Source: Lachnospiraceae bacterium UBA3826 (GTDB lineage Bacteria; Bacillota; Clostridia; Lachnospirales; Lachnospiraceae). From it: DNA of 7,215 nt. Numbering within the stretch: the stretch's first letter is position 1; the number at the start of each line of letters is the position of its first letter. The stretch lies in contig DGII01000012.1 in assembly GCA_002393095.1 (NCBI GenBank), positions 458 through 7,672 on the forward strand, given 5' to 3'. This document shows, piece by piece, positions 1 through 4,970 of the stretch. Below the pieces are notes generated by a model. It worked only from the letters and a program-made list of their open reading frames with translations, did no database searches and had not been told where the DNA came from. A program made the translations under genes and the position numbers.

Positions 1-532
1 CTCTTGCGCCGCCGATAGCAAGTGCATATGCAAGTGCCTTCTCAAGTGCCTTACCTGTAGCATCCTGATGAACGGCTACAAGACAGGGAACACCCTTACC
101 TGCCTGATACTCACTTCTTACAGTGTGTCCGGGACCCTTGGGCGCTATCATTGTTACATCCACATCCTTAGGAGGTGTGATGCAGCCAAAGTGTATATTA
201 AATCCGTGAGCGAACATAAGCATATTGCCCGCCTCCAGATTCGGCTCAATATCCTTCTTATAAAGATCAGCCTGAAGCTCATCATTGATCAATATCATGA
301 TGATATCAGCTTTCTTGGCAGCCTCGGCTGCGGTATATACCTTGAAGCCCTGCGCCTCAGCCTTAGCCCAGCTCTTAGAGCCCTCGTACAGACCGATGAT
401 GACGTTGCAGCCTGACTCCTTAGCATTAAGTGCATGCGCATGTCCCTGACTTCCGTAGCCGATGACAGCTATTGTCTGTCCTTCAAGCGCCTGCAGATTA
501 CAATCCTGTTGATAATAAATCTTGTTCTCCAT
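1..532 (-). CDS. ilvC: Ketol-acid reductoisomerase (IlvC), C-terminal part outside the window
   Basis: This enzyme isomerises and reduces acetolactate or acetohydroxybutyrate to the dihydroxy acids of valine, leucine and isoleucine synthesis, using Mg2+ and a nicotinamide cofactor in the cytoplasm. The window holds 177 codons, the N-terminal Rossmann domain. The dinucleotide-binding motif GYGSQGHA is at residues 25-32, the family motif HGFNIHFG near 109-116, and PKGPGHTVR near 131-139, where the lysine is expected to be catalytic. The knotted C-terminal domain with the metal-binding Asp and Glu residues lies beyond position 1. The start is fixed by a strong AGGAGGAGA ribosome site at 535-543. 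The gene follows the small-subunit gene by 62 bp and is probably co-transcribed with it. The cofactor loop after the second strand reads GLYEGSKSW, with Tyr-Glu where many relatives carry an Arg. Identity is certain; the cofactor preference is not. Confidence 0.97.
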   Translation of the reverse strand, partial: MENKIYYQQDCNLQALEGQTIAVIGYGSQGHAHALNAKESGCNVIIGLYEGSKSWAKAEAQGFKVYTAAEAAKKADIIMILINDELQADLYKKDIEPNLEAGNMLMFAHGFNIHFGCITPPKDVDVTMIAPKGPGHTVRSEYQAGKGVPCLVAVHQDATGKALEKALAYALAIGGAR

Positions 533-570
533 TTTCTCCTCCTGAGTAGATTTACTTTATATTATTATAT

Positions 571-593
571 GATTAAAGCACTAAGCTTTGATC
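571..593 (-). other. Small intercistronic hairpin between ilvN and ilvC
   Basis: Just after the small-subunit stop codon, the minus strand reads GATCAAAGC, a TTAGT loop, then GCTTTAATC. This gives a 9-bp stem with one A-C mismatch. No T-tract follows, only an AT-rich stretch, so it does not look like a complete intrinsic terminator. It may be a processing or stability hairpin, or chance. Confidence 0.35.
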
Positions 594-594
594 A

Positions 595-1113
595 CTAATC
601 AAGCTTCGGATAGACTATATCATCCGTTCCCCGTCTGAGTCCGGCGATACCTGTGCGTGCAAGCTCAAGTATCTCATATTCATCCAGCAGTTCAAGAAAA
701 GCATCGATCTTGGACTGCTTACCCGTCATCTCAACTATCAGACCTTCCTTGGATACATCAATTATATCCGCTCCGAACACATCCGCCAGTGAGCTTATCT
801 CCGATCTGTCCTTAGGCCCAACCTTGATCTTGATAAGGGCAAGTTCCCTGTAGACGCTGTTCTCAGGCTTAAGCTCTCTGATGTCACATACATCCACAAG
901 CTTGCCAAGCTGCTTCTCTATCTGGTCGAGTATCTCATCATCTCCCATGGCAACCACCGTAATGCGTGTCACTCTGGGATCGGCGGTGGTTCCGGCCGTG
1001 ATGCTCTCGATATTATAGCCTCTTCTTGCGAAAAGACCGGATATTCTGTACAGAACGCCCGAATTGTTCTCAACCAACAGTTGGAACACCTTCTTCTTCA
1101 TCTTACCTTCCAT
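595..1113 (-). CDS. ilvN: Acetohydroxyacid synthase small (regulatory) subunit, second copy, next to ilvC
   Basis: This is the ACT-domain regulatory subunit that activates the large subunit and normally mediates feedback inhibition by branched-chain amino acids. At 172 residues it has the usual family length. The N-terminal ACT domain covers about residues 6-80 (LVENNSGVL, GLFARRGYNIES, QIEKQL), followed by the small-subunit C-terminal domain with ELARTGIAGLRRG near 149-161. Asn16, Gly19 and Asn34 align by register with Asn11, Gly14 and Asn29 of E. coli IlvH, which line the valine site, so effector binding is probably kept. GGAGG at 1119-1123 lies 5 nt before the chosen ATG; the alternative Met5 at 1101 has only a poor site but would give the conventional MKKK start. 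The gene has its own strong promoter upstream and ilvC downstream. It is clearly paralogous to the small subunit at 2115-2600. Confidence 0.95.
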   Translation of the reverse strand: MEGKMKKKVFQLLVENNSGVLYRISGLFARRGYNIESITAGTTADPRVTRITVVAMGDDEILDQIEKQLGKLVDVCDIRELKPENSVYRELALIKIKVGPKDRSEISSLADVFGADIIDVSKEGLIVEMTGKQSKIDAFLELLDEYEILELARTGIAGLRRGTDDIVYPKLD

Positions 1114-1118
1114 ATCAT

Positions 1119-1123
1119 CCTCC
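1119..1123 (-). promoter_or_regulatory. Ribosome binding site deciding the ilvN start
   Basis: GGAGG on the minus strand lies 5 nt from the ATG at 1113 and 17 nt from the in-frame ATG at 1101. The upstream ATG is therefore preferred, although the internal one cannot be excluded. The site begins only 4 nt after the T-tract of the preceding hairpin. Confidence 0.7.
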
Positions 1124-1127
1124 GATC

Positions 1128-1160
1128 AAAAAGGGATCATGCAAAGAATGCACAATCCCT
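1128..1160 (-). terminator. Terminator-like hairpin between dapB and ilvN
   Basis: On the minus strand, 1160-1132 folds into a 12-bp stem (ten Watson-Crick pairs and two G-T wobbles) with a 5-nt TTCTT loop. The arms are AGGGATTGTGCA and TGCATGATCCCT. The run TTTTT at 1132-1128 follows, its first T belonging to the stem. This fits a modest intrinsic terminator for transcripts arriving from dapB. Its 5' arm directly abuts the -10 box of the ilvN promoter, so transcripts from that promoter would start inside the arm and could not form the whole stem. A 5'-UTR attenuator is an alternative reading. Confidence 0.6.
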
Positions 1161-1189
1161 ATTTTATCAATATCTGTAGTTACTGTCAA
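1161..1189 (-). promoter_or_regulatory. Strong SigA-type promoter for ilvN-ilvC
   Basis: The minus strand carries a perfect -35 TTGACA (1189-1184), a 17-bp spacer, and a -10 TAAAAT (1166-1161) preceded by TG one base upstream, an extended -10. It lies 48 bp ahead of the ilvN ATG and points into it. The start site is expected near 1156-1153. This is the best promoter match I could find in the window. It would let ilvN-ilvC be expressed apart from the upstream genes. Confidence 0.8.
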
Positions 1190-1258
1190 TAACCGACAAG
1201 ACTCAACATGCCTCTGTATAAATACAATACCGTATATGAATGTATCAACAGATCATGC

Positions 1259-1288
1259 TATACGCTTAGATGCTGTATGCTTAGATGC
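1259..1288 (-). repeat. 15-bp tandem duplication over the dapB stop codon
   Basis: Two adjacent 15-bp copies, at 1288-1274 and 1273-1259 on the minus strand, both begin GCATCTAAGC and match at 13 of 15 positions. A partial GCAT follows. The first copy contains the last codons and the TAA of dapB. Because the unit is a multiple of three, the second copy places a second in-frame TAA five codons later. It looks like an old replication-slippage duplication. Confidence 0.65.
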
Positions 1289-2033
1289 AGTCCGACATAT
1301 TATACATTCCAGGCTCTTTACCTGCCAAGAACTTGGCTGCGGTTATGGCTCCCTTGGCAAAAATCGCTCTTGAATACGCAGTGTGTGACAGCGTTATGAC
1401 TTCATCAAGGCCGGCGAATATCACATCATGATCACCCACTATAGAACCGCCTCTCACAGCCGATATGCCAATCTCATTCTTTGGCCTTTCTTCCCTGCGC
1501 CCAGTCCTGTCATATACATACTTATACTTCTTATGCAGGCTCTCATTCACACAATCCGCCAGAGCAAGCGCCGTTCCGCTTGGTGCGTCCAGCTTCTTAT
1601 TATGGTGCTTCTCGACAATCTCAATATCAAAGCCCGCCTCTGCAAGTGCCGGACTTATCTGCTCAAGCACCTTCATGATCGTATTGATACCGACAGACAT
1701 ATTGGCGGAACGAAGGATGGGTATCTTTTTAGATGCATCCTTAACCCTCTTAAGCTGCTTATCACTTAAGCCCGTCGAGCAGAGCACCAGAGGAAGTCCG
1801 TTAAGCAGGCAGTAATCAAGAAGCTCATCCACGGCAGCTGCATTGGAGAAATCCACCACAACATCCGCTGCCTTATCACACTCGGATATGTGCTCATATA
1901 CGGGATATTTATCCATCTTGCCGAAGAACTTATCCACGCCTGCCACTATCCTGATCCCCTTGTCCTCATTCACAATTGATGTGATCATCTGCCCCATACG
2001 GCCGTTACAACCGTGAAGTAACATTTTAACCAT
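1281..2033 (-). CDS. dapB: 4-hydroxy-tetrahydrodipicolinate reductase (DapB)
   Basis: DapB reduces the DapA product to tetrahydrodipicolinate with NAD(P)H, the second committed step toward diaminopimelate and lysine, supplying both protein and peptidoglycan. At 250 residues it has a normal length. The N-terminal Rossmann motif HGCNGRMG is at 7-14, VVVDFSNAAA at 58-67 and CSTGLS at 85-90. The signature EKHHNKKLDAPSGTA is at 141-155, with His143 and Lys147 matching the catalytic His and Lys of the family. RGGSIVGDH (194-202) and HTAYSRAIFAKGA (217-229) are also conserved. AGGAG at 2039-2043 lies 5 nt before the ATG; Met4 is a weaker alternative start. It follows the first small-subunit gene by 81 bp with no convincing terminator and so is probably in that operon. 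Its position among ilv genes is unusual; dapA is not in the window. Confidence 0.97.
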   Translation of the reverse strand: MVKMLLHGCNGRMGQMITSIVNEDKGIRIVAGVDKFFGKMDKYPVYEHISECDKAADVVVDFSNAAAVDELLDYCLLNGLPLVLCSTGLSDKQLKRVKDASKKIPILRSANMSVGINTIMKVLEQISPALAEAGFDIEIVEKHHNKKLDAPSGTALALADCVNESLHKKYKYVYDRTGRREERPKNEIGISAVRGGSIVGDHDVIFAGLDEVITLSHTAYSRAIFAKGAITAAKFLAGKEPGMYNMSDCI

Positions 2034-2114
2034 TTCTTCTCCTATCCGAAGCGGCGATACTATTCATAAATCGCTATGCCTCTTAAAAATTTTATCCGGT
2101 ATCCTACAGCTTCC

Positions 2115-2600
2115 TCACTCTGATTCAGAACATTTGGTGAGTGATAAAGTTCCGGTCCTTGCCACTTCAAGTATACTTATCCCCTTAAGCATCTTAAGGA
2201 ATATCGCAGTCCTTTCGGGAGTATCGCATATCTGGATTATCATAAGATTACCGGACATATCCACGATATTGGCGCCCATGATCTCACAATTCTCCATGAT
2301 ATCGCGCCTGTTGCCCTTATTATACTTAACCTTCACAAGCATCATCTCCCTGTTGATGCCCGCACCCTCGGCATAGGTCTTGACCTTGATGACATCAAGC
2401 TTCTTATTAAGCTGCTTCTCTATCTGTTCTATTGTCCTGTCATCACCTGTGCTTACGATGGTCATCCTTGATACACCGGGATCATCGGTCTCACCTACTG
2501 CCAGTGAATCAATATTAAAATTCCTTCTTGAGAAAAGTCCGGCAACCTTCATCAGCACACCCGATCTGTTCTCAACCAATACAGAGTATATCCTTTTCAT
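2115..2600 (-). CDS. ilvN: Acetohydroxyacid synthase small (regulatory) subunit, first copy, downstream of ilvB
   Basis: This second ACT-domain AHAS regulatory subunit has 161 residues, about the length of E. coli IlvH. The ACT domain spans roughly residues 2-76 (VLVENRSGVL, GLFSRRNFNIDSL, QIEKQL). The C-terminal domain contains REMMLVKVKY near 89-98 and EVARTGTLSL near 144-153. Asn11, Gly14 and Asn29 sit at the same numbers as the valine-site residues of E. coli IlvH, so feedback sensing is likely retained. AGAGGA at 2608-2613 lies 7 nt before the ATG. Lying next after ilvB, it is the natural partner of that large subunit, but the two genes are 176 bp apart rather than closely coupled, and a 114-bp palindrome fills most of the gap. 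It differs from the 595-1113 paralog mainly in the linker and C-terminal half and ends in an acidic SESE tail. Confidence 0.95.
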   Translation of the reverse strand: MKRIYSVLVENRSGVLMKVAGLFSRRNFNIDSLAVGETDDPGVSRMTIVSTGDDRTIEQIEKQLNKKLDVIKVKTYAEGAGINREMMLVKVKYNKGNRRDIMENCEIMGANIVDMSGNLMIIQICDTPERTAIFLKMLKGISILEVARTGTLSLTKCSESE

Positions 2601-2641
2601 TAGATCGTCCTCTCTTTTGAAATTATTTGATCCGATCCTAA

Positions 2642-2755
2642 CTCAATGGCTTTCGATGATTCTTCCGTGCAAATGCCACGTTATACGCAACGCAAGTAAC
2701 GTCTGCGATGCGTAGAGGTTAATTTGCAAAGAAAATCTGCCAAAAAGTCATTGAG
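2642..2755 (-). repeat. 114-bp imperfect palindrome (long RNA hairpin or MITE-like element)
   Basis: The gap between ilvB and its small-subunit gene is mostly one long inverted repeat. In minus-strand RNA numbering (position 1 = 2755), the outer arms pair 1-13 with 102-114 (CTCAATGACTT against AAGCCATTGAG, one A-C mismatch). The middle arms pair 19-34 with 82-98 (including TGCAAAT against ATTTGCA). The apical stem pairs 42-52 with 62-72 (TACGCATCGCA against TGCGTTGCGTA, one U-U mismatch) around a 9-nt loop. No coding potential, transposase or obvious target-site duplication is seen. No long T-tract follows the 3' arm, so it is not a simple terminator. It may be a structured RNA controlling the large-to-small subunit ratio, or a dispersed repeat family. 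Confidence 0.75.
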
Positions 2756-2776
2756 CGGGGACCAAGTCGCAAATCG

Positions 2777-4399
2777 TTATTTCACAAGATCCATGGGATC
2801 TATTATGGCCTCAAGTATGCATGATTCCTCAGAATCAAGGAATTCCTTAATCGCCCTGTCCGAAGCTGACATATCTGTCAGCTTAACATATCTCATGCCG
2901 TATGCCTGCGCTATCTTGGACAGGTCGGGATTACCGCTTAAGTCTACCACGGAATATCTGTCATGATAGGTATAGTGCTGGTATTCACGAACCATACCCA
3001 GATAATTATTGGTAAGCACCACCACCTTGACAGGTATATCATGCTGTCTGGCTGTGGCGAATTCGCACATGCTCATCTGGAAAGCGCCGTCACCGCACAC
3101 GGCTATGACCTGTCTTTCGGGGCGTCTGAGCTTGGCTCCTATGGCTGCCGGTATGGAATAACCCATTGTACCCATGCCGCCTGTTGTCATGAACTTGCCC
3201 TCTCTTATGCATACATTGTCACAGCTCCATATCTGGTTCTGTCCCACATCGGCTATATATATTCCGTCCTTATCCATACTCTTACTTAAGGTATTGATAA
3301 AGGCAGCGGGATCAACATACTTAGGATTGGGATTCCTCTTAACTGCCATCGTCTTTTTATAGCCGTTAAGAGTATCTATCCATTCACTGTAATCAGCCTC
3401 ATAATCCATTTTGCACAGCTCGTCAAAGATCGCTCTTGCGTCCCCGACCAGAGGAATATTGGAGCTTGCATTTTTACCGATCTCCGCAGGATCTACATCT
3501 ATATGTATGACCACCTTGCCCTTGGTGACAAGATCGGGCTGTGTAACCGATCTGTCCGCTACAGATGCACCCACCATTATAAGAAGATCGGCCTCATTCA
3601 TGGCGCGATTGGCATAGGGCTTACCGTTATTGCCTACCATTCCGTAGCAAAGCTTATGCTCTGTGGGAACCACGCTTATACCCATCATGGTTGTCACCAC
3701 CGGTATATCATGCTTCTCAATGAAGCTTAATACTTCATATTTTGCCTTGCTTAAGAGTACTCCGCCGCCTGCACAGAGTACAGGTCTCTTAGCCTTCTCA
3801 AGCTCGTGTATGACCTTTTTCATCTGCACGGCGTTACCCTTTACAGTGGGCTTATATGTACGCATCTCGATGCTGTCGGGATACTTAAAGCTCTTAACCG
3901 GAGCCTGCTGTACATCTATGGGAACATCTATAAGTACGGGGCCCTTGCGGCCAGTGCTTGCTACATGGAATGCCTCCTTGAATACCTTGGGAATATCCTC
4001 CGCATTACGTATGAGGTAGGAGTACTTGACGAAGCTTTCGCATGCTCCCGTTATATCAGCTTCCTGAAAGGCATCTGTACCGATGAGCTCTGTCTTGACC
4101 TGTCCGGTTATACAGATAAGCGGTATACTGTCAGCGAATGCCGTAGCTATACCGGTGATCAGATTGGTCGCACCGGGACCCGATGTCACCGCACACACTC
4201 CGGGCAATTCGTTATTGAAAGCTCTTGTGTATCCGCTTGCCGCATGAGCCGCACTCTGCTCGGTACGCACAAGTATGCTCCTTATATCGGAATCGATTAT
4301 ACTGTTGTAAAAAGGGGCTATGGCAACACCCGGATAGCCGAATATGTCCTTTACTCCCTCTGCCTCAAGGCACTTAACCATTATATCTGCGCCGTTCAT
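2777..4399 (-). CDS. ilvB: Acetohydroxyacid synthase large (catalytic) subunit, divergent form
   Basis: This ThDP enzyme condenses pyruvate with pyruvate or 2-ketobutyrate to start branched-chain amino acid synthesis. The N-terminal pyrimidine-binding domain has the catalytic Glu47 in RTEQSAAHAASGY, SGPGATN at 73-79 and the AHAS-type QVKTELIGTDAFQEADI at 100-116. The central domain includes DVDPAEIGKN (301-310). The C-terminal ThDP domain has GDG at 436-438 and NN at 464-465. The DAFQE segment separates it from catabolic AlsS and from other ThDP decarboxylases. AGGAG at 4406-4410 lies 6 nt before the ATG. It is short (540 residues) and odd at several positions: GMVREYQ instead of GMVRQWQ (Tyr473), Lys102 where a Pro is usual, SVADR (279-283) in place of RFDDR, and an abrupt PMDLVK end without the usual C-terminal tail. 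It lies 73 bp after the membrane-protein gene. AHAS is the best call; altered substrate preference is possible. Confidence 0.93.
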   Translation of the reverse strand: MNGADIMVKCLEAEGVKDIFGYPGVAIAPFYNSIIDSDIRSILVRTEQSAAHAASGYTRAFNNELPGVCAVTSGPGATNLITGIATAFADSIPLICITGQVKTELIGTDAFQEADITGACESFVKYSYLIRNAEDIPKVFKEAFHVASTGRKGPVLIDVPIDVQQAPVKSFKYPDSIEMRTYKPTVKGNAVQMKKVIHELEKAKRPVLCAGGGVLLSKAKYEVLSFIEKHDIPVVTTMMGISVVPTEHKLCYGMVGNNGKPYANRAMNEADLLIMVGASVADRSVTQPDLVTKGKVVIHIDVDPAEIGKNASSNIPLVGDARAIFDELCKMDYEADYSEWIDTLNGYKKTMAVKRNPNPKYVDPAAFINTLSKSMDKDGIYIADVGQNQIWSCDNVCIREGKFMTTGGMGTMGYSIPAAIGAKLRRPERQVIAVCGDGAFQMSMCEFATARQHDIPVKVVVLTNNYLGMVREYQHYTYHDRYSVVDLSGNPDLSKIAQAYGMRYVKLTDMSASDRAIKEFLDSEESCILEAIIDPMDLVK

Positions 4400-4472
4400 A
4401 TATATCTCCTGTCTCTAAACCATTATCTTAAGCTTCGGTCCTGCAATATATCAGAACTTACCGCTCTTTGAT

Positions 4473-4937
4473 TCACCGGCCGAATCTTCCGAAGAAATTG
4501 GCCATGGGTTCAACAGTGGCATCAAGGTTCTTGATGGCATTGTTAAGCGAATCAAAATCTATCTGCTGGAAGGATGTGACGACCTCCTCAAGATCCGCAC
4601 CTGCCGTACCTACGAAACCGGACAGATCCTTCATGGTATCTTCAGCCTGACCTATTGCGGAATTGGCCTCAACCACCGCGGCATCAACTCCTTCAAGGGT
4701 GTATCTTACCGCCTCAAGGGTCTTAAGCAGGGATGGAACAACACACAGAATGGCTATCACGAACACCAGAACAAGTCCTGTAGTGATCCTCTGATACATA
4801 AGTGTCTTCTTCGTCATCTTCTGCATCTCGGTCAGGATACCGGTCTGCAGCTCTTCATTCTGTTCTACGCTTTTAGTGTCGTATCCGACCTTGTTACCCG
4901 TATTTACTTCATTTGCTTCATTCATTATATCACTCAT
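4473..4937 (-). CDS. Small single-pass membrane protein of unknown function
   Basis: I do not recognise a family for this 154-residue protein. It has a hydrophilic N-terminal segment (1-50) ending in a basic stretch (Lys40, Lys43, Lys44, Arg50), one hydrophobic span at about 51-71 (GLVLVFVIAILCVVPSLL), and an acidic, probably helical C-terminal region (72-154) rich in Ala, Val, Leu, Glu and Asp, with hydrophobic residues spaced as in amphipathic helices. By the positive-inside rule the N-terminus is cytoplasmic and the C-terminal part faces outward. There is no signal peptidase or lipobox motif. The protein ends in FFGRFGR. GGAGGAG at 4941-4947 sets the start. It lies 33 bp after metH and 73 bp before ilvB with no terminator seen, so it is probably co-transcribed. 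The layout resembles small coiled-coil membrane-anchored proteins, but no function can be given. Confidence 0.85.
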   Translation of the reverse strand: MSDIMNEANEVNTGNKVGYDTKSVEQNEELQTGILTEMQKMTKKTLMYQRITTGLVLVFVIAILCVVPSLLKTLEAVRYTLEGVDAAVVEANSAIGQAEDTMKDLSGFVGTAGADLEEVVTSFQQIDFDSLNNAIKNLDATVEPMANFFGRFGR

Positions 4938-4970
4938 ATTCTCCTCCGTATCATTTCATACATTATACAA

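Noticed and set aside
564..569. Perfect TATAAT on the minus strand before ilvC
   Set aside because: The gap is AT-rich and the hexamer 17 bp upstream (ATCAAA) is a poor -35, so a separate ilvC promoter is not supported.
1216..1245. AT-rich partial inverted repeats around ATACCGTAT upstream of the ilvN promoter
   Set aside because: Short, imperfect matches in an AT-rich gap. An operator is conceivable but cannot be told from chance.
2034..2114. Hairpin between the first small subunit gene and dapB
   Set aside because: Only a 5-bp GCGAT/ATCGC stem with an 11-nt loop and no T-tract after it. The TTTTT run nearby is not preceded by a stable stem.
2720..2742. Possible CodY box (AATTTTCWGAAAATT) in the palindrome
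   Set aside because: The ATTTTC and GCAAATT halves have the wrong spacing and too many mismatches. They are explained as hairpin arms.
3806..4471. A 221-codon open frame on the plus strand opposite ilvB
   Set aside because: It is antisense to a gene with intact catalytic motifs, its product is Cys/Tyr/His-rich with no family resemblance, and it is explained by the codon bias of ilvB.
4400..4472. Promoter or T-box/leader-peptide attenuator ahead of ilvB
   Set aside because: A GATAAT hexamer is present but has no -35 at a usable distance. The gap is too short for a T-box, and no run of branched-chain codons or terminator was seen.
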